From a virus: a stretch of 34,065 bases of DNA. The position numbers and the translations under genes were made by a program. Each line of letters begins with the position of its first letter. Within the stretch, counting starts at the first letter, position 1. The stretch is from positions 1 to 34,065 of IMG/VR virus record IMGVR_UViG_3300037847_002848. One strand, 5' to 3'. Below, one piece after another: positions 22,259 through 29,308 of this stretch. The notes beneath the pieces are model-generated. The model ran no database searches, had not been told where the DNA came from, and saw only the letters and a program-made list of their open reading frames with translations.

Positions 22259-23314
22259 GTGGGCAAAAAATCAACAACAAAGGAAATGCCTCAATTTCAA
22301 GAGGATTTACTTGTAAATACAATTATTCCTTTTGCAGATAAAATAAAAAATACTGAGTTTGAGAGTTATTCCGGTGACAGAGTTGCAGGGTTATCTGGGC
22401 TAGAAAGGCAAGCAATGGGCGGTTACGGAGCCCTAACGCTTCCTTCTGAGATACAGCAAGCATCTGATATATTTGGTGATATGGCTAACAGAACGCCGGC
22501 ACAGAGAGCCGCTGACATACAAGAATATACAAATCAATTTACAGATAATGTCGTAGACCCAACTATAAATCGTATGCTTAGAGAAAGGGCTCAAGCTCGT
22601 GTAGGTGAAGACGCTGACATGATTAAACGTAAAGCTTTTGGTGGAGCTAGACGCGATTTATATGAAGGTGAACGTCAAGGCGCTTTTGAAGCTAACATGG
22701 GGCAAACTATCGGTAATTTACAATCACAAGGTTACTTAGGGGCTGTGCAACGAGCAAACGCTGAAGATATGTCAAGAATGAACGCTGCCAAGTCTATGCT
22801 TGCCGCTGGCATATCAGGTCTAGGAGCTCAGACGGATATACTTGGCAGACAACTTGCGGCTGGAGGTATTGAGAGAGGAATAGAGCAAGCAGATCTAGAC
22901 GCTCAGTACCAAGAATTTTTAAGAGGTTATGCAGACCCACTAAGAAAATTTGGAGTTCTTACAGGAGCTGCCGGAGCTATACCAACCGGATATGGGACTA
23001 CAACAGAAAAAGATCCTATGGGTACAATTGGTAAATTATTAGAAGCTGGTGGAGCAGTTGGATCTGGCGGCGGATTTCCAGCGATCTTTTCTGACATTCG
23101 TTTAAAAGAAAATGTAATAGAAGTAGGCGTGGACCCTACAACAAATTTAAATCTTTATGAATTTAATTACATTGGTGATAAAGAACGTCGTTTTCGTGGT
23201 GTAATGGCTCATGAAGTTGAACGTGTTTATCCAGAAGCTGTGGTGGACACTGATTTAGGATTTAAAGCGGTTCATTATGATCTTCTTAATATAAAATTTA
23301 AGGAGGTTAACTAA
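22259..23314 (+). CDS. virion protein with C-terminal peptidase S74 domain
   Basis: A 351-residue protein beginning at GTG. A helical, Gln/Ala-rich body (about 40-240) carries TNQFTDNVVDPTINRMLRER and RKAFGGARRDLYEGERQGAF. Residues 278-351 form a peptidase S74 intramolecular chaperone: SDIRLKENVIEVG with candidate autocleavage Ser278 and a nearby Lys, then GVMAHEVERVYPEAV. S74 domains trimerise and then cut themselves off phage fibres. Here one is fused to a mostly helical, ejection-like body rather than a beta fibre. It precedes the two other ejection-type genes and overlaps the next by one base. Confidence 0.78.
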   Translation: MGKKSTTKEMPQFQEDLLVNTIIPFADKIKNTEFESYSGDRVAGLSGLERQAMGGYGALTLPSEIQQASDIFGDMANRTPAQRAADIQEYTNQFTDNVVDPTINRMLRERAQARVGEDADMIKRKAFGGARRDLYEGERQGAFEANMGQTIGNLQSQGYLGAVQRANAEDMSRMNAAKSMLAAGISGLGAQTDILGRQLAAGGIERGIEQADLDAQYQEFLRGYADPLRKFGVLTGAAGAIPTGYGTTTEKDPMGTIGKLLEAGGAVGSGGGFPAIFSDIRLKENVIEVGVDPTTNLNLYEFNYIGDKERRFRGVMAHEVERVYPEAVVDTDLGFKAVHYDLLNIKFKEVN

Positions 23315-24537
23315 TGTCAGCTTATCTACTAACTCAAGAAGACATAGATATTCTTGAAGAATCTGGAAGAAATGTTAATGGCATTCCTGTTGGAGCTGAA
23401 GCTACGGCTGAAGAGTTAGCAATTTTAAATATAGTTCCACCCTTACCTACGTCAGCCGGCAATGGTGGAGGCAGCAATTCTAGTGAACTTGTAGTTGAAA
23501 ATGTAACGCCTAGACCTGAAGTTACAGACGTACCTCAAAACACTTTTGATGCTACAGCTATGCAAAAAATTTTAAGTCAATTTCAAAAAAGCCAGACGCC
23601 GGCACAACAAACTCTATCTAAAGAACAAAAACGTATGCTTGCATTTGCTGGCCTTAGAGATGCCGGTAGAGCATTGCAGGGTAAAGAAGGCACGGCAGTA
23701 ACTAGCTTAATGGGAACTTTTGAAAAGTTAGCTGACCAAAATAGAAAAGCCACGGCAGCGGCGGCTAGAAATACAATGATGCAGCAAATGTTAGGTGGGG
23801 CAGGCAGTATGCTTGCTGGTCTAACAACGGCTGAAGATTATAGGAAAGCAGCTCAACAGTTAATGATGCAGGCTCCATTTATGGGGGATGCTGGAGCTGG
23901 CTTAGTTCAAACTGCAACAATGATGATAACTGAAGCTAACAGACTGCAAGCTTTAGAAACTCAAGAGAAAGATACAGTTACAAGTACTGTTCAAGGTATA
24001 GAAACTATAGATGATTTATTTAATACTGTTCAACAAAATGATAGTGTAACCGGTTTTTGGGGAATGGTAACAGGAGTTTTACCTTTTACTAAAGCTGGTG
24101 AAGCTAGAATAGACGTAGACACAATTAGATCTAATATGGCATTAGACGCCTTAAAAAGACTTAAAGCTACTGGCGCTACATTAGGCTCAGTGTCAGAAAA
24201 AGAGCTTACTCTTTTGGAAGCAGATATTAAAAGATTAGATTTAAATCAAAGTAAAGAAAAAGTTTTATCTGATCTTAATTTAATAAGACGAAGATATTTA
24301 GAAATAATACAAAAAGCATTTTCAACAACTAATAACAGGCAAGAACTAGTTGACGCTTTAGGAGGAGAAGATAAAGTTTCTAAACTTCTTAATCCAGAAA
24401 AATTTTATATAAAATTTGAAGATGCAGAAGTTGGTGATGTTATAAGAGATTATGATCAAGCAACAGGTAAAATAGTATATTATAAATATTTAGGGGGAGA
24501 TAAAGGTAAAGGAAGTTCTTGGGAGAAAGTAAGATGA
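23314..24537 (+). CDS. internal virion / ejection-type protein, 407 aa
   Basis: A 407-residue protein with a disordered N-terminus (Gly/Ser and Pro-rich to about 100) and then a helical body (KEQKRMLAFAGLRDAGRALQ near 122). RIDVDTIRSNMALDALKRLK, then ATGATLGSVSEKELTLLEAD (about 266-306) is a pattern shared by many podovirus internal proteins. The C-terminus resembles a short beta tail (FEDAEVGDVIRDYDQATGKI). Likely ejected with DNA or lining the portal interior. AGGAGG precedes the start, and it overlaps the next gene as ATGA. AT-rich, AGA-dominated arginine codons. Confidence 0.7.
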   Translation: MSAYLLTQEDIDILEESGRNVNGIPVGAEATAEELAILNIVPPLPTSAGNGGGSNSSELVVENVTPRPEVTDVPQNTFDATAMQKILSQFQKSQTPAQQTLSKEQKRMLAFAGLRDAGRALQGKEGTAVTSLMGTFEKLADQNRKATAAAARNTMMQQMLGGAGSMLAGLTTAEDYRKAAQQLMMQAPFMGDAGAGLVQTATMMITEANRLQALETQEKDTVTSTVQGIETIDDLFNTVQQNDSVTGFWGMVTGVLPFTKAGEARIDVDTIRSNMALDALKRLKATGATLGSVSEKELTLLEADIKRLDLNQSKEKVLSDLNLIRRRYLEIIQKAFSTTNNRQELVDALGGEDKVSKLLNPEKFYIKFEDAEVGDVIRDYDQATGKIVYYKYLGGDKGKGSSWEKVR

Positions 24538-26702
24538 GTGGGCCCTCTTGGACAACAGATGGCGGTTCAGGTTCTGGGCCGTCTTGGACACAGCAAGAAA
24601 CACCGGAAGTTCAGGTTCCTGAAGGTTTTAAACTTGTCGAGCAGTATGACGATGGTAGCTACGTAGCTAGTAATGAAGATAGTGGCCAACTTACTTTTGT
24701 TGATCCTAGTGGATATACGACAACTAATTTATCTCAAATTACAGAGATTATGAACTCTAAAGAAGGATCTAAAAGAGCTGGAGATATAGTTAAAGGTGAA
24801 ACAGCTCAGGAGATAGCTGGCGAAATACCAACTAGAGCTACATCTGCGTTTGAGTTTTTTCCATTTTTAAGAAGTTATGTTGACAGAGGTGGAGCATTAG
24901 CAAGAAGTTATAATACAGGTGTTCCATACGAAACAGCTTTAGACACTATACAAACTGCCGTAGATAGAAGAACGCAAGAAGCTCCTATAACTTCAACAGC
25001 TTCAAGGCTTGGTACAAGTATTGTAGGCGCAGCTCCTTTTGTTCCTGCCTTATCATCTAGCAGTTTACTAGGGCAAATAGGTCAAGGCGCTACTTACGGA
25101 GGTATATTAGGCGGCGCTGAAAGCGCAGTTTCAGGATTGCCTGAGTTAGTAAATACAGGAGATTTTAGTGATTATGTCGCCGGAGTAAAAGCTGGTACTA
25201 GTTCAGGAACTTTATTTGGAGGGGCTGGCGTTCCAGTTTCAAAAGGAGTTGGATTTTTATTTAATAAATACTTGCAACAGCCAATCTCTGATATTGTAGA
25301 AAAAATTGGATTTAAAAAAGACGCCGGAAAAGTTGTAGAAGATTTTCTAGCAATGGATGCGGCCGACGCTGTAGAAAGTGCTCAAACATCTGGGCCCTAT
25401 GGCTCTATATCAACACTAGGTCCTAATACTTCAGCATTGCTAGATGTTGTTGTAAACTCTCCAAGTTCAGGAGCTAGAATAGCAAAAGAAAATATTACAG
25501 ATACATCTATAGTAGCTGCAAATGATTTAGATGATGTTTTAACTCAGTTACTAGGGCCAATAAGTAGAGGTATAAAAACTCAAAAAGCTGAAATAATGTC
25601 AGACACTGCAAAAGCTAGAAGAGAGCTTTACGGAGATGCATACGATTTCTCTATTAACAGCGCTGACGAAGGCGGTCAGGCTGTTATAGACCTACTTGGT
25701 AGAGTTGACCCAACAGATTTAAGCGGTGCTAAAACTTTACTTAGAGAAGCTGGAGAAGCTATAGATTTTGATAATCCATCAGTGGCAACAATAGATTATA
25801 TTACCAGACAACTTTATAGCAGGGGTGAGGCATTACGTAGAGCTGGAGAAGATGCGGCATCACAATCTAAATTTAACTTAGCTAGACTGTTAAGAAATTC
25901 ATTAGATGAAATAAACCCATCTTATAAAGCAGCTAGAGCCGCTGGTAAGGACGCTATAGATCAAAAACTAGCAGCTCAGCTAGGTAACGACATATTAAGT
26001 CCTAGAATAACTAGAGAAGACGTTACAATCGCTCTTGAGACAGTTGATGAAGTTGGATTGAAACAACTTAGACAGGCATTAAGAAATAGAATAGATGAAA
26101 TAGCTGCAAATGCTAGAGTAAACCCAAGAGGTGATAACGAAGCAATCGTTATAGAAAATCTAGCAATTTTAAAATCTTTAAATACTAGAGCTGTAAAAGA
26201 AAAAATGGCTATGGTTTTGGGCGATAGAGCTATGGAAACTTTATCTGAACAAATTAACAATACATCATCTGCACTTATGCAAGCTGCAATGGTTAATGCT
26301 AATTCCAAAACAGCTATTCGTGGCTTAGTAATGGAAAGAATGAAACAAATAGTAGGTCAAAATTTAAGTGAAACTGTTGGTCAGCAAGGCGTCGCATCAA
26401 CTGCCGCATCTAGCTTGTTAGATAGTGTCTCTGGGCCTAATCAAGCTACAAGAATACAAGAAGTATCTTCTGAAATTGCGCCTATACTTACGCAGCGCAT
26501 GGCTCCTGAGCAATTAAGAAAGCAAGCAGAATTAATGGAAGCGCTTGTACCAGCTATTGAAAGAGCGCGACAAGGATCTAGAGCTGCAACGTCTGGAACA
26601 CAAAAACTTGCTACTTCGATGGGTTTAAACCCAGAAAATAAAGATAGAGATGCCAGAACCCAAATGTTGTTAAATCAATTTGGGCTCGGCGCTTTTAGAT
26701 AA
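24534..26702 (+). CDS. large internal virion / ejection-type protein, 722 aa
   Basis: A 722-residue protein. ATG 24534 is chosen over an upstream TTG (24519) because it makes the usual ATGA overlap. The N-terminus has a repeated SGPSW..DGGSGSGPSW linker and EGFKLVEQYDDGSYVA. Small-residue-rich segments about 165-245 (SIVGAAPFVPALSSSSLLGQ, GAGVPVSKGVGFLF) could insert into membrane. The remainder is helical (NPSYKAARAAGKDAIDQKLA near 470). This is the layout of podovirus ejection proteins that form a trans-envelope conduit. The largest of the three ejection-type genes and last of the virion operon. AGA-dominated arginine codons. Confidence 0.72.
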   Translation: MSGPSWTTDGGSGSGPSWTQQETPEVQVPEGFKLVEQYDDGSYVASNEDSGQLTFVDPSGYTTTNLSQITEIMNSKEGSKRAGDIVKGETAQEIAGEIPTRATSAFEFFPFLRSYVDRGGALARSYNTGVPYETALDTIQTAVDRRTQEAPITSTASRLGTSIVGAAPFVPALSSSSLLGQIGQGATYGGILGGAESAVSGLPELVNTGDFSDYVAGVKAGTSSGTLFGGAGVPVSKGVGFLFNKYLQQPISDIVEKIGFKKDAGKVVEDFLAMDAADAVESAQTSGPYGSISTLGPNTSALLDVVVNSPSSGARIAKENITDTSIVAANDLDDVLTQLLGPISRGIKTQKAEIMSDTAKARRELYGDAYDFSINSADEGGQAVIDLLGRVDPTDLSGAKTLLREAGEAIDFDNPSVATIDYITRQLYSRGEALRRAGEDAASQSKFNLARLLRNSLDEINPSYKAARAAGKDAIDQKLAAQLGNDILSPRITREDVTIALETVDEVGLKQLRQALRNRIDEIAANARVNPRGDNEAIVIENLAILKSLNTRAVKEKMAMVLGDRAMETLSEQINNTSSALMQAAMVNANSKTAIRGLVMERMKQIVGQNLSETVGQQGVASTAASSLLDSVSGPNQATRIQEVSSEIAPILTQRMAPEQLRKQAELMEALVPAIERARQGSRAATSGTQKLATSMGLNPENKDRDARTQMLLNQFGLGAFR

Positions 26703-26948
26703 TTACTCCCAAGCCTCATTTACTTCCGGAGTAGACGGGTCATCAGCTTTGAGCCTCCCGTTTTCGTCACGAGCTCGCTTTTTTTTTGAGCCTGTAGACT
26801 TCTTTGGCGCTTTCTCTTCTGCGCCAGCCATTAAACTTTCTATCAATGCAGCCGCATCTGCACACTTTTGGTGAAGTGCAAATTTATTTTGTATTCTATG
26901 TGGACGCTTCATAGCGTCTAAAATTTCATCTATTTGATCTTGGTTCAT
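26703..26948 (-). CDS. hypothetical protein, 81 aa
   Basis: An 81-residue protein with a helical N-terminus (MNQDQIDEILDAMKRPHRIQ) and one Cys (C30). The basic, probably disordered C-terminus carries KKSTGSKKKRARDENGRLKA, then DDPSTPEVNEAWE. The RDENGRLxADDPSTPExNEAW ending is a conserved-looking tail that I recall from other marine phage proteins, function unknown. AGGGGAT precedes the start. Its stop is immediately adjacent to the stop of the convergent ejection protein gene. Confidence 0.7.
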   Translation of the reverse strand: MNQDQIDEILDAMKRPHRIQNKFALHQKCADAAALIESLMAGAEEKAPKKSTGSKKKRARDENGRLKADDPSTPEVNEAWE

Positions 26949-26989
26949 AAAAGATCCCCTTTACTAAAATACCGCAAGTTTACGACGTA

Positions 26990-27018
26990 TTGTGTTTAAA
27001 TGCAAATGTAACTACAAT
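26990..27018 (+). promoter_or_regulatory. promoter of second leader-like unit
   Basis: TTGTGT (26990-26995), exactly 17 bases, then TACAAT (27013-27018). The -10 matches 5/6 and the -35 3/6. Predicted start about 27024-27026. It reads into the hairpin and terminator at 27031-27097. Confidence 0.45.
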
Positions 27019-27023
27019 ATCTT

Positions 27024-27097
27024 GCATACAGTAGAGCTCTCTCCCTGTCTCTACGACACTGCCGAACTGCCCCACCTAAACAGTGGGGCATTTTTTT
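27024..27097 (+). ncRNA. candidate small RNA / antiterminated leader, ~74 nt
   Basis: A short unit with a promoter and a strong terminator but no reading frame. Stem 1 is GTAGAG (27031-27036) with CTCTAC (27049-27054) around a 12-base pyrimidine-rich loop. Stem 2 is the terminator. The loop contains CTCTCTCC (27037-27044), the exact complement of GGAGAGAG. That octamer is the ribosome-binding site of the gene at 27156 (27146-27153) and of the antisense gene at 4592 (4604-4597). The unit lies about 60 bases before the next plus-strand gene. Confidence 0.45.
27068..27097 (+). terminator. intrinsic terminator, perfect stem and T7 tail
   Basis: Stem TGCCCCAC (27068-27075) with GTGGGGCA (27083-27090), 7-base loop, then seven T residues (27091-27097). 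It would end any transcript reading rightward from the virion operon or from the promoter at 26990. Confidence 0.9.
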
Positions 27098-27155
27098 CTT
27101 GTGTTTATTTTAAGCTAACACTAAGTTAACGCTATGAACAAATCAGGAGAGAGAT

Positions 27156-27311
27156 ATGAATGAAGAAATAGAAATAATTCTTAAAAGGCTAGAGCGTAAA
27201 ATAGAGATTGTTAAAGATGATCAGAAGCGCACCGGCAGTCCTAACGTACACCATAGCAGTGAAATGCTTACATTAGTGGCAATGCTTAGGAGAAAACTAG
27301 ATGGCAAATAA
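27156..27311 (+). CDS. small helical protein, 51 aa
   Basis: A 51-residue, charged helical protein (MNEEIEIILKRLERKIEIVK, then SSEMLTLVAMLRRKLDGK). AGGAGAGAG lies 5-10 bases before ATG 27156. It overlaps the start of the HTH gene by 11 bases, so the two are co-translated. A TAAGTTAAC element (27122-27130) sits about 25 bases upstream. No family recognised; a coiled-coil partner of the HTH protein is conceivable. Confidence 0.65.
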   Translation: MNEEIEIILKRLERKIEIVKDDQKRTGSPNVHHSSEMLTLVAMLRRKLDGK

Positions 27312-27612
27312 GTTAACAACTGAGCAATTTGAATATGCTTATCGCAGGGCTTGGGAAGAATTACGTAAAAAAGAACGCAAAGATAAAAGAGAAAAGCGTA
27401 ATTCATACCAGCCAAACAAAGTTATTAGCGATATAAATTTAGAAGAAGAAAAAGTAGAGGATCGAGAAATAAAATTAGAGCTTTCTGAAAAAGCCGAAAA
27501 AGTTAATCTACTTTTAAAAAAGGGCTTATCTCCTAAGGAGTGTGGTCAGGTGCTAGGTTGTTCGAGGCAGGCAGTGCTACAAGTGAAAAACAGATACGGG
27601 TTACCTAGGTAA
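27301..27612 (+). CDS. helix-turn-helix DNA-binding protein
   Basis: A 103-residue protein: a highly charged helical N-terminal two-thirds (ELRKKERKDKREKRNSYQPN, possible coiled coil), then a C-terminal HTH at about 70-100 (LLKKGLSPKECGQVLGCSRQ, then AVLQVKNRYGL). The AVLQVKNRY recognition helix is typical of homeodomain-like/resolvase-type HTHs. Likely a phage transcription regulator. Its nearest potential targets are the inverted repeat directly downstream (27618-27672) and the intergenic TATGTTAA elements. Confidence 0.72.
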   Translation: MANKLTTEQFEYAYRRAWEELRKKERKDKREKRNSYQPNKVISDINLEEEKVEDREIKLELSEKAEKVNLLLKKGLSPKECGQVLGCSRQAVLQVKNRYGLPR

Positions 27613-27617
27613 TTCGT

Positions 27618-27672
27618 GCGGCAGCGCTTTATGTGTTACAATACACCCAGAGTATTACAACGGCGCTGCCGC
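27618..27672. repeat. perfect 10-bp inverted repeat bracketing a promoter
   Basis: GCGGCAGCGC (27618-27627) and its exact complement GCGCTGCCGC (27663-27672) are separated by 35 bases. The arms are very GC-rich compared with the AT-rich surroundings. Outer bases TTCG and GAA extend the pairing with one bulge. The enclosed sequence holds an extended -10. It could be an operator pair, or an RNA stem if transcribed through. Confidence 0.8.
27634..27642 (+). promoter_or_regulatory. extended -10 promoter inside inverted repeat
   Basis: TGTTACAAT fits an extended -10 (TGn then TACAAT, 5/6). No good -35 is present. Transcription would start near 27649 and serve the small exported-protein gene at 27707. 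The arms of the inverted repeat lie on either side. Confidence 0.45.
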
Positions 27673-27706
27673 GAACTTCTATCTAACAGAAAGATGGGTT
27701 GAAACA

Positions 27707-27925
27707 ATGGAATTTATTACTGGACTTTTTATTTATTACACTGTTGCAAGCACAAATGTTTACAGCGTGATTTGGTACGAAAGCGAAAAGAAATGTTTAG
27801 AGGCAATGATAGACAATGGGCCACTTTACATACGATTAAATGCAGAGGCGATGCTTTGCAAAAAATCAGATAAAATTAGTAAGCCTATACCTAGGCCAAA
27901 GATACGGCCTGAGGCAGATACTTAG
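27707..27925 (+). CDS. small exported/membrane-anchored protein with Cys pair, 72 aa
   Basis: A 72-residue protein. Residues 1-22 (MEFITGLFIYYTVASTNVYS) are hydrophobic and could be a signal anchor. The rest is hydrophilic with C30 and C51, a possible periplasmic disulfide, and a Pro/Lys-rich tail. The layout matches the minus-strand gene at 29135-29308 (C30 and C50). The start has a weak purine-rich region upstream. It overlaps the endolysin gene end to end by 4 bases. Function unknown; an envelope-located role is inferred. Confidence 0.6.
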   Translation: MEFITGLFIYYTVASTNVYSVIWYESEKKCLEAMIDNGPLYIRLNAEAMLCKKSDKISKPIPRPKIRPEADT

Positions 27926-28395
27926 TCTATAAGCTCGAAGTGAGGGCCATCTATGAAAGGCCGCCTACCTTGTGACCTTCGAAGGTCTATGTAAGCGTTC
28001 ATAGCCTCTTCCATTGTGCCTTCCCACTTACGAATATCCATTGGGTATGGCATTTCTGGTGTACCCCATGCGGCCCCCCAACAGATTGGAACGCCGATTA
28101 CAGTAGCAGCTTCTTTAATTGCATCAGCTAAATCGTCATATAATTGCAGCTCCCAACTTGCCCGTCCGTTTACATACGCCATAATGTCGAAAGCTTTGCC
28201 TTCAAGGTGTTTTGATCGCATCGTTTGAGATGCACCTTTGGCTACCAATTCTTCTTGTTGTTTTTTGGTTCTTAAACCTTGGATCACTCCGAAATCGGTT
28301 TTAGAGAGCGTGATAGCCATTTTCACAACTTCTTGTAATCCCTCGTCAATACCTTCTAACCTGTCTAGGCTACGTCTGCTTAATTTAAAACTCAT
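27922..28395 (-). CDS. endolysin, M15 family L-Ala-D-Glu/D-Ala peptidase
   Basis: A 157-residue peptidoglycan peptidase of the M15 (VanY/endolysin) type that cuts stem peptides. GVIQGLRTKKQQEELVAKGA is the usual strand-helix start. SKHLEGKAFDI gives zinc ligands H63 and D70, and PHFELID gives H152. CWGAAW near 105-110 is also typical. A ~35-residue segment (WEGTMEEAMNAYIDLRRSQG) lies between CWGAAW and the final His. No signal peptide, so a holin is needed; the preceding gene encodes a candidate, overlapping as ATGA. Confidence 0.9.
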   Translation of the reverse strand: MSFKLSRRSLDRLEGIDEGLQEVVKMAITLSKTDFGVIQGLRTKKQQEELVAKGASQTMRSKHLEGKAFDIMAYVNGRASWELQLYDDLADAIKEAATVIGVPICWGAAWGTPEMPYPMDIRKWEGTMEEAMNAYIDLRRSQGRRPFIDGPHFELID

Positions 28396-28733
28396 CTGTT
28401 AAATCCTCTCATTGCTCTAAAACCGAATGAACTTGCGATTGAGGCATACATTCCCCACATGATCCAGTCGGGGCATTTCTGCAAATTCTCGAAGCCTTGA
28501 GCCATAAATGGTTGAAGTGAAGGGACGAAATTGGCAGCCAAAATCAGGACGAAAACACCCGTCCAAAGTTCATCTTTAAGAGAATCCTTAGATGCGTTAA
28601 TGGCTGCTTGCTCCCAGTTGATCTCACCAGTTGCAAGTTTCATCTTAGTCTCAGCCTCGGCTGCTTTTACCTTAGCCTTGCTATCAATAAATGTAGTAGC
28701 CAAATTTGCTACGCTTGAAAGTATACCTATCAT
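28392..28733 (-). CDS. holin, GTA/3TM-holin-like
   Basis: A 113-residue membrane protein. An amphipathic, charged N-terminal helix (VANLATTFIDSKAKVKAAEA) is followed by two hydrophobic spans, about 57-75 (LWTGVFVLILAANFVPSL) and 90-108 (WIMWGMYASIASSFGFRA). The DELWTGVF and CPDWIMWGMY motifs resemble the three-TM holin family first described in gene transfer agents. Directly upstream of the endolysin (ATGA overlap), which supports the holin role. The first helix would be the third span. Confidence 0.78.
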   Translation of the reverse strand: MIGILSSVANLATTFIDSKAKVKAAEAETKMKLATGEINWEQAAINASKDSLKDELWTGVFVLILAANFVPSLQPFMAQGFENLQKCPDWIMWGMYASIASSFGFRAMRGFNR

Positions 28734-29044
28734 TTTTTATTTCCCATGTTTGTGAAACCAAAGTACGCGCCGACTAGAGCCGACACACTGACAATATATA
28801 TATTTGCAATGTCAGCTATTAGCTCAGCGGCTGTGTCATAGCCAGCTATAGACGCCGCAACGATGCCAAGCGGATAGAAAATGAGGCCACTGATAGCTAC
28901 CCACGTCATTTTAAGCTGGGCATTGCGCTTGTGGTCCATGTCTTCAATTTCTCTTTTTTTGTTATCTAAGAGTAATTCACGCTCGTCAGGATCTATGACC
29001 CCGTTTCCGTTTAGGTCCCAAGCTTCTCTTTCTTCCTTGTCCAT
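28730..29044 (-). CDS. EF-hand-containing two-TM membrane protein
   Basis: A 104-residue protein. Residues 10-21 (DLNGNGVIDPDE) are a complete EF-hand loop, with D10, N12, N14, D18 and E21 at ligand positions 1, 3, 5, 9 and 12. A charged helix (25-45) and two transmembrane spans (about 47-66 and 76-97) follow. Similar EF-hand plus membrane proteins occur in marine podoviruses; I know no assigned function. Lying between holin and spanin-like genes, it may sense Ca2+ or modulate lysis. Overlaps the holin gene as ATGA; AGGG precedes the start. Confidence 0.8.
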   Translation of the reverse strand: MDKEEREAWDLNGNGVIDPDERELLLDNKKREIEDMDHKRNAQLKMTWVAISGLIFYPLGIVAASIAGYDTAAELIADIANIYIVSVSALVGAYFGFTNMGNKK

Positions 29045-29162
29045 CTACATACCCTTTTACTACTTTTGAGCTGTGGCTCAGTATGAGCAGTTTACCGTTT
29101 TTATCGTAAGCTGCAAACTTGCCATTACGCTCCTCTATTGTTGTGGATTTACGGGGAGGCAC
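28986..29162 (-). CDS. possible overlapping small ORF, 58 aa (doubtful)
   Basis: From GTG 29162 an open frame encodes a protein-like sequence, MPPRKSTTIEERNGKFAAYD and KNGKLLILSHSSKVVKGYVD. It then runs 59 bases into the EF-hand gene in another frame before TGA. It covers the otherwise empty 90 bases between two cassette genes. There is no ribosome-binding site and the last ~20 residues are a shadow. It could be translated by coupling or by -1 slippage from the preceding gene, or be spurious. Confidence 0.35.
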   Translation of the reverse strand: MPPRKSTTIEERNGKFAAYDKNGKLLILSHSSKVVKGYVDGQGRKRSLGPKRKRGHRS

Positions 29163-29308
29163 GTCAGGGCCATACTTGAATGCGTCACCATAATCTCAGC
29201 TTTTTCTTTTTCAATCTCACAGCTTTCTAGATCGCCGTAGGATCCTATTTGGTAATGCCTAAGATTATCTGTGTTTACAAAATGTAAAAAGATTAAAACG
29301 TATACCAT
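29135..29308 (-). CDS. small exported/membrane protein with Cys pair, 57 aa
   Basis: ATG 29308 overlaps the TGA of the previous gene by one base (TGATG). The 57-residue product has a hydrophobic N-terminus (MVYVLIFLHFVNT), then HYQIGSYGDLESCEIEKEKA and MALTCLPVNPQQ. C30 and C50 may form a disulfide outside the cytoplasm. The Y-x-x-L-x-x-C plus A-L-x-C-L pattern recurs in tiny proteins near phage lysis genes as I recall them. Function unknown. Confidence 0.65.
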   Translation of the reverse strand: MVYVLIFLHFVNTDNLRHYQIGSYGDLESCEIEKEKAEIMVTHSSMALTCLPVNPQQ

